Made by a program: the position numbers and the translations under genes. Of a stretch of 35,418 nucleotides of DNA, positions 7,999-16,973 are shown one piece after another. Source of the stretch: Candidatus Levyibacteriota bacterium (GTDB lineage Bacteria > Patescibacteria > Microgenomatia > Levybacterales > UBA12049). The DNA lies in assembly GCA_016182425.1 (NCBI GenBank), contig JACPGP010000004.1:1-35418 (forward strand), given 5' to 3'. Every line of letters begins with the position of its first letter. Position 1 is the stretch's first letter. Under the pieces are notes generated by a model, which saw only the letters and a program-made list of their open reading frames with translations, was not told the DNA's origin and did not search any database.

Positions 7999-9312
7999 CT
8001 ATTTCCCTACTGATTTTAACACCTCCTCTATTGTATTATACTTCTTGGCACTAATAATTTGTTTAAATCCCAGCTTTTGGGCCTCTTTAATCCGCTTTTC
8101 AAGCATTGAAACCCGCCGCAACTCTCCCAAAAGCCCAACTTCCGAAATTCCAACAGCATGAGAAAGGCTAATATTTTTAAGGCTTGAGAAAACGGCTAGG
8201 CATAAAGCTATATCCACTGCTGGATCCACCACTTTTATCCCCCCTGCCACGTTAACAAACACATCCATTGTGTCAAGGGGCAACCGGGCATGCTTTTGCA
8301 AAATCGCCAAAAGGAGTTCTAATCGTCTGGCATCAAAACCAGACGCAACGCGTCTGGGAATTGGCAGTTTCGAAAAAACAACCAATGCCTGTAATTCTAT
8401 AAGAAACGTCCGCGTCCCTTCAAGAATAATAGAAAGGACTGACCCGCTAGTTTGATCTTTATGTTTTGTTAAAAAAATTTGTTCTGGATTTCTCACTTCT
8501 TGCATACCGTTTTCAGCAAGGGTAAAAACACCAACTTCATCTATTGAGCCAAATCTATTCTTTAAGCTTCTAAGTAGCCTAGTCTGCGTTGTTTTTTCTC
8601 CTTCCAAAAACAGCAGAGTATCCACCATGTGCGACAAAACCATCGGCCCTGCCACCATTCCTTCTTTAGTTACATGACCGACAATAATAACTGATATGTT
8701 GTTCATTTTTGCTACTTTAATAAGTGTTTGTGCTGCATATCGAACTTGTGAAACAGCGCCGGAAAGTGCATCAATGTTAGCAGATTCGATTGTTTGAATA
8801 GAATCGATAATTGCTAGACTTGGTTTTTGCTTTTCGATAATTTCTATAATTGTGTCAGTATCGGTGGTGGACAATAAAAGAAGGTCATTTTTATTAGTAA
8901 CTAAAAGTCTACTTGCTCGCATTTTTACCTGCTCTTCGGATTCTTCGGCAGAAATATAAAGCACGTTAGACAAATTGATGGCAAGCTGCAAAAGAAGTGT
9001 TGACTTTCCAATCCCCGGATCTCCTGCCAAAAGCGTGACAGAACCTGGCACAATTCCTCCCCCCAGCACCCCATCCATCTCCGAGAAACCAGTACTGATT
9101 CGATTTTTTTCGTCTGAGGTAATTTCTGATAGGCTTTTAGGTTTTGCGGTTTTGAGTTTTTCGGCCAGAGGCCGACCAGCCTTTGGCTGGGATCTTTGAT
9201 CTTTGAATTCCCGCAAGGAATTCCATGCTCCGCATTCAGGGCATTTTCCCATCCATTGAGGTGTATCGTAGCCACACTCTTGACAAATGAAAGAAATTGA
9301 AGCTTTTTTCAC
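7999..9312 (-). CDS. radA: DNA repair protein RadA (Sms)
   Basis: A 437-residue RecA-related ATPase that promotes branch migration during homologous recombination and transformation. A four-Cys zinc finger (Cys10, Cys13, Cys24, Cys27) opens the protein. Walker A GDPGIGKST is at 97-105, the RadA signature KNRFG is near 247, and the C-terminal third is a Lon-protease-like domain. Length is near the family norm of about 450. It lies nine bases downstream of rpsA and upstream of the PIN/TRAM gene on the same strand, so co-transcription is likely. Confidence 0.95.
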   Translation of the reverse strand: MKKASISFICQECGYDTPQWMGKCPECGAWNSLREFKDQRSQPKAGRPLAEKLKTAKPKSLSEITSDEKNRISTGFSEMDGVLGGGIVPGSVTLLAGDPGIGKSTLLLQLAINLSNVLYISAEESEEQVKMRASRLLVTNKNDLLLLSTTDTDTIIEIIEKQKPSLAIIDSIQTIESANIDALSGAVSQVRYAAQTLIKVAKMNNISVIIVGHVTKEGMVAGPMVLSHMVDTLLFLEGEKTTQTRLLRSLKNRFGSIDEVGVFTLAENGMQEVRNPEQIFLTKHKDQTSGSVLSIILEGTRTFLIELQALVVFSKLPIPRRVASGFDARRLELLLAILQKHARLPLDTMDVFVNVAGGIKVVDPAVDIALCLAVFSSLKNISLSHAVGISEVGLLGELRRVSMLEKRIKEAQKLGFKQIISAKKYNTIEEVLKSVGK

Positions 9313-9321
9313 AGTGGTATT

Positions 9322-10431
9322 TTATCTGTACCCGATTGGTTTTTCTTTCAGTACTGGCACTAAAATAAGTCTGTGTCGTCTCGCATCCACTTGCGCAACT
9401 GTTGCTTCAACAACATTTCCTACCTCGAAACTTACCGTTGGGGGAATTTTGTCTTTTCGAATAAAACCTTCTACACTTTCCGGAAACGATGGGTCTTCAA
9501 TCTTTACAACAACACCAGTACTTATTGCTCTAACCACTATCCCTTTTACTTTCTTATCAACTGGATAAGCATCGACAATCTCAACAAATGGATCTTTTGT
9601 CAGCCGTTTAATTGATAAATCAATTCGTTTTGCCTCGTAATCGATCCTTAAAATAACCACCTCTACTTTTTGTCCAACCGAAAACTTTCCTGCAATATCT
9701 TCTGTTCGCTCCCATGAAATCTCAGAAATATGCACCAGCCCGTCTACAAATATCTTTCTCTTTGGCAACTGCAAAGACACAAATAACCCAAATGGTGTAA
9801 CTGCTGAGATAATTGCGCTAATTTTTTGTCCAATCCGTAATTGTCCGACTGTTTTCTTAAATTCCGTATCATTTACTGGGGGGCGCTGTGAAAATATAAT
9901 TTTGTGTTCTTTTCGTTGCGCTTCCAATATATACACTTGTATCGTCTTATCTATAAATGCTTGTGAATTATCTATAAATGCTGTTTGGGAATTTGGGAGA
10001 AATCCAGAAATACCCTGCGCTGTTTCAACAAGGAATCCGCCTTTTGTAAACTCTTTTACAATAACATCTATCGGCTCTTGGGCTTTCTGATTTTCAAGAA
10101 GTCTATCCCACAAACGATCACCCATAAAACGCCGAAGCGAAACGACCGGATTGCCTGTTTCTCCTTCTGGGGAAAGTACGTTAACCATTACCTCATCCCC
10201 CACTTTGAGCGCGGCAAGAAGGTTTCGCAATATACTTTTGTCTTTTTCCAAAACTATTGCTTCTGCTTTAGCACCCAAATCGACAATAATTTCCGATGAG
10301 GTAAGCTTGGTGATTCTTCCTCTAACTGTCTCTCCTTTTTTAAGGGCAACAAACGGAGTTTTTACTTTCTGCATCAACTCTGCCATTGACGAGGCTTTTT
10401 TTGAAGAATTATTTGATTTTGAAGTTCCCAC
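9322..10431 (-). CDS. rpsA: 30S ribosomal protein S1, four S1 domains
   Basis: A 369-residue protein of four consecutive S1/OB-fold RNA-binding repeats at about 24-90, 108-172, 197-275 and 285-360; the third is the most canonical (GLVHISEIS...VEVVILRID). S1 binds mRNA at the ribosome and helps initiation on unstructured leaders. Four repeats are typical of Gram-positive-type S1; Proteobacteria have six. I choose GTG 10431: AAAGGTGG lies nine bases upstream, whereas the nearby ATG is out of frame. It heads the cluster with radA and the PIN/TRAM gene and has its own promoter. Confidence 0.88.
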   Translation of the reverse strand: MGTSKSNNSSKKASSMAELMQKVKTPFVALKKGETVRGRITKLTSSEIIVDLGAKAEAIVLEKDKSILRNLLAALKVGDEVMVNVLSPEGETGNPVVSLRRFMGDRLWDRLLENQKAQEPIDVIVKEFTKGGFLVETAQGISGFLPNSQTAFIDNSQAFIDKTIQVYILEAQRKEHKIIFSQRPPVNDTEFKKTVGQLRIGQKISAIISAVTPFGLFVSLQLPKRKIFVDGLVHISEISWERTEDIAGKFSVGQKVEVVILRIDYEAKRIDLSIKRLTKDPFVEIVDAYPVDKKVKGIVVRAISTGVVVKIEDPSFPESVEGFIRKDKIPPTVSFEVGNVVEATVAQVDARRHRLILVPVLKEKPIGYR

Positions 10432-10466
10432 TCATTTGATCCACCTTTCTTTATTAAAGTATCACT

Positions 10467-10496
10467 AGTATACCACCAAAGCAGCAAATAAAGCAA
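10467..10496 (-). promoter_or_regulatory. promoter of the rpsA-radA cluster
   Basis: Read on the minus strand: TTGCTT (10491-10496), 18-base spacer, then extended -10 TGGTATACT with TATACT at 10467-10472. The leader of about 30 bases carries the ribosome-binding site AAAGGTGG. Confidence 0.6.
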
Positions 10497-10517
10497 GCCT
10501 GAAGAAGGTAATTATGC

Positions 10518-10931
10518 TTAAAAAGATGTGGTAATCCTCATTTTTTTAAAATCGCGGTCGAGGGTAAAGACTTCATCCAAACTAAAATCTTTATAGAGTA
10601 CATAGGTTGTGGCATCGGTAAAAGAGATTTTATGGTCGGAGAATTTAAGCAGTATTTCCCTGGCTTTTCTAAAAATTGTCTTATCTATATGTACAAATCC
10701 TAATTCTCCATCTTTTTCCATTTTATCAAGAGCGTCAATTAATTTTTCCAAGTGATGTTTTGGTTGTTTAGCGCTAAACCATGTGAGTAATTCATCGATA
10801 ATATAATCCGAAGTGATAAATGTAGCTTTCGCTTCAGAGTAAAAATTATATTTTCTGACTACTTCGTCATGAGACTCTTCCTGTTTTAGAAAATAAGCAA
10901 TAAAAGCGCCCGTATCTATAAATACCTTCAT
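10518..10931 (-). CDS. PIN-domain toxin (VapC-like)
   Basis: A 137-residue single PIN-domain protein, the usual size for VapC toxins, which cut tRNA or rRNA until bound by their antitoxin. Conserved acidic residues are Asp6 (FIDTGAF), Glu47 (IIDELL), Asp106 (SFTDATT) and Asp125/127 (TLDRDF), a complete metal-binding set, so the enzyme looks active. It follows the ribbon-helix-helix antitoxin gene by two bases on the same strand, the standard antitoxin-first order. The RNA target cannot be told from sequence. Confidence 0.85.
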   Translation of the reverse strand: MKVFIDTGAFIAYFLKQEESHDEVVRKYNFYSEAKATFITSDYIIDELLTWFSAKQPKHHLEKLIDALDKMEKDGELGFVHIDKTIFRKAREILLKFSDHKISFTDATTYVLYKDFSLDEVFTLDRDFKKMRITTSF

Positions 10932-10933
10932 GC

Positions 10934-11203
10934 TTAATCAGTAAGATATATATCGTCTACATTTTGTGCAAAATTTGTTTTCTTTTTGGTTTTTAAGTCT
11001 ATAAAACCAGCCAAACTGTCAAAGATAGGTTTATCCCCAGAACTTTTTTTGCCATATATAATACGTAACACTTCAACTATTTCCTCTGAAACTCTGTCAA
11101 TCATGTGCCGAATTAATTTTGACCTAGAGATAGAAGAAATCTTTTCTATATCATCTAATATGCTTATAGAGTACGGATTTAAGTAAAGTTGATATCTTTT
11201 CAT
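10934..11203 (-). CDS. ribbon-helix-helix antitoxin partner of the PIN toxin
   Basis: An 89-residue protein with an N-terminal ribbon-helix-helix DNA-binding segment (about 1-45: strand KRYQLYLNP, helices around LDDIEKISS and SRSKLIRHMID) and a charged C-terminal tail suited to wrapping the toxin. Such antitoxins repress their own operon as dimers on a palindrome. A 21-bp palindrome lies exactly between the -35 and -10 boxes of its promoter. The ATG at 11203 is six bases past the -10, so the mRNA should be leaderless. Confidence 0.8.
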   Translation of the reverse strand: MKRYQLYLNPYSISILDDIEKISSISRSKLIRHMIDRVSEEIVEVLRIIYGKKSSGDKPIFDSLAGFIDLKTKKKTNFAQNVDDIYLTD

Positions 11204-11209
11204 ATATAC

Positions 11210-11238
11210 ATTAAAACATGTGGTGTATGTTTTGTCAA
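11210..11238 (-). promoter_or_regulatory. toxin-antitoxin promoter with palindromic operator
   Basis: On the minus strand: TTGACA (11233-11238), 17-base spacer, TTTAAT (11210-11215). Inside lies the palindrome AAAACAT-N7-ATGTTTT (11213-11233), the likely antitoxin-binding operator. The promoter begins about 20 bases after the 5S rRNA gene. Confidence 0.7.
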
Positions 11239-11259
11239 GAGGCCAAGCTACAAAAAATC

Positions 11260-11376
11260 TCCCGGCCTTGACCCATTGTCCCCCCGGCGAAGCCGGGAGT
11301 ATCGTAGGCGCTGAATTGTTTCATGACTCTGTTCGGAATGGGAAGAGATGGTTCCAATTCGCTCCAAAGACCGGGA
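11260..11376 (-). rRNA. rrf: 5S ribosomal RNA
   Basis: 117 bases whose ends pair (TCCCGG at the 5' end with CCGGGA at the 3' end) and which contain the universal 5S motif CCATTCCGAACAGA on the minus strand. It follows the 23S gene after a short spacer that carries half of the 23S processing stem. A T6 run (11252-11257) directly downstream probably ends transcription. Confidence 0.93.
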
Positions 11377-11394
11377 AAAATTAACTCCTTGAAA

Positions 11395-11417
11395 GTGAAG
11401 AGAAGAAAAGCGTCTCT
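11395..11417 (-). promoter_or_regulatory. 23S processing stem, 3' strand
   Basis: GTGAAGAGAAG (plus strand, 11395-11405) and the adjoining AAAAGCGTCTCT pair with the matching 5' leader strand at about 16673-16701. The stem brackets the whole intron-bearing 23S gene and is the expected RNase III-type processing site. Confidence 0.75.
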
Positions 11418-11553
11418 TAAAAAACTACACTTTGACCATTAGTACGGGTAAGCTTAATGTCTTACGACACTTCCACCGCCCGCCTATCAACCTGGTAGTC
11501 TACCAGGGGTCTTCTCCCGATTAAATCGGGAACGAGATCTTATCTTGGAGACT

Positions 11554-11584
<31 letters not shown>

Positions 11585-11724
11585 AGATGGGAATATAGCT
11601 ACCCAGCGTTGCCCGTAAAGGAACAACTGGCACACCAGGGATTCCCTCAATCCAGTCCTCTCGTACTAGGATCGACTCTCCTCAAATCTCAAACGGTTGT
11701 CCAGGATAGAGACCGAACTGTCTT

Positions 11725-11759
<35 letters not shown>

Positions 11760-11809
11760 CCGGCGAACAGCCGGACCCTTGGGAGCTTCTCCACCCCCAG
11801 GATGCGATG

Positions 11810-12395
11810 CACATTACTCTCGCCTTTCGGCGAGTGCAGACTATATCATCTTCCTCCAATCGGAGGAGTTGGCGTATGATAGTTCTTGTAGTTTTATTGT
11901 AATTGAACTATCTCAGTCCCGATTGAATCGGGATATCAGTCGTTACGGGGTCAAAGAGTTTGTATTGAAAAATTGGTAATATGTATGGACGAACAACAAG
12001 ACAAAACATATCTGCTTGTGAAGAAGGAATGTATATTCGAATATTATTTCTTGCATAATGCAAGGTAGTCTTTATACCAAACTTTTTCCTCAAAGCATCT
12101 TGTAATACTTGCTGTTCTTCTTTCGTATATGCAGATGTACAAAGGTATAAGCCTTTGCAGTCTGATCGACGAAATCCATCATCCATATACCAAATTGCTA
12201 AAGACAAAGGTGTTAAGTAAACACCAATATTTCCTTTTGTCTTTGCGATAAGGTTACAAACCCTCGACTTCCCACGGTATTGTCCATTGACTCAATAATA
12301 TCACTTGAGAAACGTGAGTCAAGAGGAGTTCACCGTTATTAGCCAAATTTTTCCCCGATAATTACTCATCGGGGGGCCCAAACACTTTCGTGTAA
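11810..12395 (-). mobile_element. group I intron 1 (23S site about L2511), with endonuclease remnant
   Basis: About 586 bases. It splits the sequence equivalent to GGCT|CATC in the peptidyl-transferase centre. The 5' exon ends in U and the intron ends in G. P1 forms with a GAAA tetraloop hairpin (ACAC-GAAA-GTGT) and a U-G at the splice site. P7 strands are at about 11871-11885 (R) and 11828-11839 (S, GATATAGTCTGC). The Q-like segment (12271-12285) differs from that of the other three introns, so it is probably a different subgroup. A decayed LAGLIDADG gene occupies 11908-12291. Confidence 0.85.
11908..12291 (-). pseudogene. LAGLIDADG_2-type homing endonuclease remnant
   Basis: An open frame of about 128 codons that keeps only the second half of a LAGLIDADG_2 homing endonuclease. 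The diagnostic stretch YLTPLSLAIWYMDDG followed by the CTSAYTKEEQQVL helix is intact, but the N-terminal half of roughly 100 residues is missing: a stop at 12292-12294 closes the frame and the intron core begins there. The only in-frame starts are weak (TTG 12205-12207). The stop at 11908 lies inside the intron's 3' core. I read it as a dead gene in a shrinking intron. Confidence 0.75.
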
Positions 12396-12523
12396 AGCCG
12401 ACATCGAGGTGCCAAACCGCCCCGTCGCTATGGACGCTTGGGAGCGATCAGCCTGTTATCCCCGGGGTAGCTTATATCCGTTAAGCTCCGCCGATACCAC
12501 TATCGTACGGAGGATCACTAACA

Positions 12524-12555
<32 letters not shown>

Positions 12556-12718
12556 CGCAGTTAAGCACTCTTTTGCGTTTGCGCTATCATCTTGATTTAT
12601 TGTTAAGAAAAGCTATGCAACTTGTAAGAAAAAGAGGTCGCTAAATACGGAGATATTAGCGAATTCAATTTCCAAAACGATGAGGCAAATATATCTTTGC
12701 CTCATCCAAGAACGCTTT

Positions 12719-12994
12719 CTATCCAAACATTTCTGTTGGATTCTCCGAATCGCTTCGGAGTTCAGACTATATCATATCCCCACATTTGATTGCGGGGCCT
12801 GGCGTGTAGTCGTTGAGGGATCAGGCGAAGCCTGACTTCCCTGCTGATTATCTGGCACGTCAATAATTCTGACGTCCATCGTTGAATTGTTACGTAACAT
12901 ACCTCAAGCATATCAAGTATCAACGTATACTTCCAGACGTTCCAGCAAATAGCCAATTTTCCCTATCAATTACTTGGTAGGGGACCCTATGTTG
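12719..12994 (-). mobile_element. group I intron 2 (23S site about L2262), ORF-less
   Basis: About 276 bases. Q element AATCAGCAGGGA (reverse of about 12837-12848), R with ACTACACGCCA (about 12800-12813) and S with GATATAGTCTGAAC (about 12761-12775) give the complete P4-P7 core with a minimal P6. The 5' exon ends ...GACU with an internal guide GGUC; the 3' end (after GGATAG, 12719) is the least certain boundary. It inserts beside the P-loop, in helix 80/81 territory. Sequence is very close to introns 3 and 4. Confidence 0.8.
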
Positions 12995-13267
12995 AGTCAA
13001 CCTCCCCAGTTAAACTGCCCGCCAGACACTGTCCCTTTGCCGGATTTTTGTGCGGCCAAAAGGTGATGACTACTCATTTCAAAGAGAGGTATTTCATATT
13101 TCGCTCGTCCGGCAAAGCCGGACGGACTCCCTCCAGCTACAGTAAAGCTCCCGGGGTCTTTTTGTCCATGGACAACTAGGCCGCGTCTTCACAGCCATCT
13201 CAATTTCGCCGGGTAAATGATCAAGACAGTTACTCAGTCGTTCTACCTTTCGTGCGGGTCGGAACTT

Positions 13268-13607
13268 CAAATTTGTTTTTACGTTCCAACATTTTGGAAC
13301 CTCATGGTCGCCCATGAGTTCGGACTATATCATATCCCGCTAAGCGGGATTCTGGCGTATAGTCTCTGAGGGTTCCCCGCCAAAGGCGGGGTCTTCCCTG
13401 CTGATTGCCTGCACTCGATACTTTTTTACTTGCCATATTTTAAGAGTAAATAACTCCTAAGATAATGTCGAGTAGCACGAGATACTCAGGTATCCCAGCA
13501 AATAGCCAGATTTTACACTTTATTTTTGTAGAACTTTTTCGGCATGACTGTTTTTTCCTGTTCCTAAGTGCTCCGCCTTTCGACGGATTCGGGCAAGTAA
13601 TTGCGTG
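13268..13607 (-). mobile_element. group I intron 3 (23S site L1951), ORF-less
   Basis: About 340 bases. The internal guide ACTTGCCCG (reverse of 13590-13598) matches the ligated exons CGGGT|AAGT without a gap, with the expected U-G at the 5' splice site, so both boundaries are well supported. Q (about 13397-13410), R (about 13353-13367) and S (13318-13331) elements are standard. P6 is a short GC hairpin without coding sequence. The site matches that of the known Coxiella burnetii L1951 intron (recalled). Confidence 0.85.
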
Positions 13608-13631
13608 ACCCGCAAAACTTGTCGCCCGACA

Positions 13632-14635
13632 CAATATTGTTGCTCTCGTTATAACGAGGATTGAGACATTTCTGCTCAATTCTCCAGTTCGCACTGGAGT
13701 TCAGACTATATCATTTCCCCACATTTAATTGTGGGGTCTTGGCGTATAGTCGTTGAGGAATCGTTTAAGATTTTGCATTCTTTCCCTCATTTTTAGTAAT
13801 TTTGAGGGATATTTCTCCGTAAAGATCGCTATGAGTTTTAAAACTTCAGATTTTCTATTCGCTTCCCAATGATATAAACCATCATCAGAACGAATATGAA
13901 TATTGCCACAACCTAAGAAATCTTTGAGTAGATAAATAATCTTTCGATCTTTCATTGCTACTGCAAAAAATGGTTGTTGGCGCTTATCTGATTTTTTCAA
14001 ACCACATGATCCCTCGGCATCAATAATACCTGCCAAAAAATATCCAATACCATCAGTTTCAAACTGTGTATCTCGTATCTCTTGAACAAGTCCATGAAGC
14101 TTTAGGAATTTTAGATCTTTTCGGCATTGTTCTAACACCGCAAATCTATCCTGCACTTGAGAATATTTACCAATTGCTGGTAATACATTCCTCAAAAATG
14201 ACAGTTTATGTTTTGCTATATCTCCTGCTACAACTGGAAAGTTGTCGAAGAATTGAAAAATGAGCTGCACTTTTCGTACTCCCCGAAACTTTAAATTATA
14301 ACCACCTTTAATAGGACTTATGATACCAGTATTGATACCAATTACCCTATTAATTTCTTTTAGAAGACAAAGATCTGCATTGGCAACGGTAAAATCCGGT
14401 GTGTAGTACACACCATGTTTATGATTCGCTTTTATAAGCGAACATGACATTTCACCAACACAAAATCCTGTGTAATAGAACTTGCAAAATCGCGACGTTT
14501 CCTGCTGATTGTCTGCACTGGATACGTTGTCACTTTGCATACTTTAAGTGTAGCAAAGTAGTACCAGATACACCAGATATTCCAGCATATAGCCAAGTGT
14601 ACACATATCAATTACTCGATATGGTCCCCTGTCGG
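13632..14635 (-). mobile_element. group I intron 4 (23S site about L1943) with endonuclease gene
   Basis: About 1004 bases. P1 pairs exon UUCCU with GGGGA, and the adjacent CCGACA matches the first bases of the 3' exon (TGTCGG), fixing both ends. Q (14501-14510), R (13740-13753) and S (13699-13712) are almost identical to those of introns 2 and 3. About 750 bases between Q and R (P5-P6 region) hold a LAGLIDADG gene, which makes this the mobile member of the set. An extra hairpin (CTCG-TTAT-AACGAG region, about 13645-13660) follows P9 near the 3' end. Confidence 0.85.
13725..14540 (-). CDS. LAGLIDADG homing endonuclease of intron 4
   Basis: A 271-residue, two-motif monomeric LAGLIDADG endonuclease that would cut intronless 23S alleles and drive intron homing. 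Motif 1 is YYTGFCVGEMS (about 22-32), with Glu in the catalytic place but a diverged consensus; motif 2 is GYFLAGIIDAEGS (about 165-177), canonical. Both acidic catalytic residues are kept, so it looks functional. The reading frame begins upstream of the intron Q element and ends within the core between R and S: its first residues and its last ones (NDYTPRPHN) are encoded by ribozyme core sequence. ATG 14540 lacks an obvious ribosome-binding site; translation may depend on the unspliced precursor. Confidence 0.88.
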   Translation of the reverse strand: MQSDNVSSADNQQETSRFCKFYYTGFCVGEMSCSLIKANHKHGVYYTPDFTVANADLCLLKEINRVIGINTGIISPIKGGYNLKFRGVRKVQLIFQFFDNFPVVAGDIAKHKLSFLRNVLPAIGKYSQVQDRFAVLEQCRKDLKFLKLHGLVQEIRDTQFETDGIGYFLAGIIDAEGSCGLKKSDKRQQPFFAVAMKDRKIIYLLKDFLGCGNIHIRSDDGLYHWEANRKSEVLKLIAIFTEKYPSKLLKMRERMQNLKRFLNDYTPRPHN

Positions 14636-15501
14636 AGGAACTTCGCTACCATAGAACAGTTATAGTTACTGCTGCCGTTCACTGGAGCTTGTATCCCGAA
14701 CTCACCAATTGCTTGGATCATAAGGAATAGTTAACTTACCAGCACTGGGCAGGCGTCAGCCCCTATACTTTACCTTTCGGTTTTGCAGAGGCCTGTGTTT
14801 TAGATAAACAGTCGCTAAGTAAACTTTTGTTGCAGTCCAGCTGAGCTGGACAGGGCATCTCCCAAAGGTTACGCCCAGTTTTTATGCCGAGTTCCTTGAT
14901 CATCTTTCTCCCGATCGCCTTAGACTTCTCGTCCAACCCACCTGTGTCGGTTTGCGGTACGGTAAAATATGTATTTTATCCTTCGATTGCTCTCAGGACC
15001 TAATGAGATTTTTCTTGGAAAATGAAAACGATTACATTGGTAACCTTGCGGCAACCTCTCTATCGTAGCTCAGTTAAACAGACTAACGGATTTACCAGTT
15101 AACCCTACTTTACTACTTAGTCCGGCGAAGCCGGAGTAATGATTCCATTTTCGTCATCCCCTTAGAATATACATACCTTGTAGTCGAATTTTAACGACTT
15201 GCCCATCGGGCTACCCCGGCTAGACCGGGACACCCTTAGGACCGACTAACGCTACGCTGATTTACATTGCGTAGCAAACCTTGGGTTTTCGGCGGTCCGA
15301 TATCTCATCGGACTTACGCTACTCATACCGGCATTCTCACTTCTGCACGCTCCACCATACCTTACGATACAGCTTCGCTGCATGCAGAACGCTCCCCTAC
15401 TGCCCCGCTGAGCGGGGCCTCTATCTTCGGCAAAGAGCTTAATCCTCGATACATTTTCGGCGCCACGTATCATCCTCCAGTGAGCTGTTACGCTTTCTTT
15501 A

Positions 15502-15532
<31 letters not shown>

Positions 15533-15769
15533 GTGTCTATGAAACGTGACTTCCTTAACAACTTAGCTCTTATTTAGAGACCTTAGATGAGAATCTGGGT
15601 TGTTTCCCTCTCGACTCATCAGCTTAGCCCGACAAGTCTGACTAGCCCGCCTATATTGCTACCGCATTCGGAGTTTGGTTGGTTACGACAAGTTGCCTCG
15701 CCGCGAACCATCCAGTGCTCTACCTCAGCGCAAATTATGGCGGGCCGCTATACCAAAATATATTTCGGG

Positions 15770-15801
<32 letters not shown>

Positions 15802-16382
15802 ATTGCCCCTAACCTCAGGTCATCTCAGATTATTGCTGCAATCACGAGTTCGGGCCTCCCCCCGATTTTCATCGGGGTTCACCCTGCCCAAGGTTAGCTC
15901 ACCCGGTTTCGGGTCTAATAGCCGCTACGAAAATAGCTCGATTAGAGCTTGCTTTCACTATACCTCCCCCGGCTTGGCCGGGTTAAGTTGATGCAGCGAC
16001 TAATAACTCACCGGTTCATTCTTCAATAGGCACGACGTCATCCCGATTAAATCGGGACTCCGTCTGCTTGTTAGCCAACAATTTCAGTTCTATTTCATTC
16101 CCCTCCCGGGGTGCTTTTCACCTTTCCCTCGCGGTACTAGTTCACTATCGGTAGACTTTGGTATTTAGCCTTGGAGCGTGGTCGCCCCAGATTCCCACAG
16201 GGTATGTTTCCCATGGTACTTAGGAACAAACTATCGGTGTCTTGGATTTCGCGTACAGGCCTTTCACCTTCTTTGGGGAACTATTCCAAGTTCTTCTGCT
16301 ATCCGCAACACTCAAATATCGTCTGCCCTACAACCCCCCGCCCAACCTTTCTTGCGAAAGAATGTTGGCGGGGTTTAGGCTG

Positions 16383-16416
<34 letters not shown>

Positions 16417-16672
16417 CGGCTAAGCCGGTTTTCTTTTCCTGCTGGTACTTAGATGTTTCAGTTCCCAGCGTGCCCTGCTACATGCTATATATAATCTTGC
16501 GATCATATGTTTACATGTAACTTGCCAGCTGAGCTGGCTGGGTTGCCCCATTCGGAAACCGCCGGATCACAGGTTTTGTGGCACCTCCCCGACGCATATC
16601 GCAGCCTTATTCGTCCTTCCTCGGCCAAAGCCTCCTAGGCATCCATTATTGGCATTATGAGTAGTTCTTTAT

Positions 16673-16701
16673 TGTAAAGACGCTTAAAATCTTCTCTTCA
16701 C
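16673..16701 (-). promoter_or_regulatory. 23S processing stem, 5' strand
   Basis: The leader strand that pairs with 11395-11417, giving a long duplex that brackets the 23S gene. It directly follows boxA. Confidence 0.7.
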
Positions 16702-16714
16702 TTGTCAAAGAGCC
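16701..16714 (-). promoter_or_regulatory. boxA antitermination element of the rRNA operon
   Basis: GGCTCTTTGACAAG on the minus strand lies between tRNA-Ala and the 23S processing stem, the usual place for boxA (consensus TGCTCTTTA), which lets NusB/S10 complexes suppress Rho. Four introns make antitermination particularly relevant here. Confidence 0.7.
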
Positions 16715-16717
16715 AAG

Positions 16718-16791
16718 TGGACCTGAGCGGATTCGAACCGCTGATCTCTTCATTGCAAATGAAGCGCATTAACCAGCTGTGCTACAGGCCC
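16718..16791 (-). tRNA. tRNA-Ala (anticodon TGC)
   Basis: A 74-base cloverleaf: acceptor GGGCCTG/CAGGTCC with the G3-U70 pair that marks alanine tRNAs, anticodon stem CTTCA/TGAAG with loop TTTGCAA, and T-loop GGTTCGAATCC. The 3' CCA is not encoded. It is the first gene of the 23S-5S operon. tRNA-Ala in this place is normal for a 16S-23S spacer, but here the 16S gene is absent upstream. Confidence 0.95.
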
Positions 16792-16918
16792 GCTCTATCC
16801 ACTGTTTTATGAACTACGTCGAGGAATCGCTCTACGAAGACCAAAGAAGTCCCTCAATAGGGAATATTGCTACTGCATGATATCTTCTTATCATAAACGA
16901 TTCGCTCGTGTAACAGAC

Positions 16919-16947
16919 ATCTTAACACAGGCTACCGAGGCTGTCAA
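16919..16947 (-). promoter_or_regulatory. promoter of the tRNA-Ala-23S-5S operon
   Basis: On the minus strand: TTGACA (16942-16947), 17-base spacer, TAAGAT (16919-16924). Transcription would start near 16912, leaving about 120 bases of leader with a small hairpin (TCCCTATTGAGGGA). A dedicated promoter here shows that this operon does not depend on a 16S gene. Confidence 0.7.
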
Positions 16948-16973
16948 TAGGCCGATTTTCTACTAAAAGGCTA

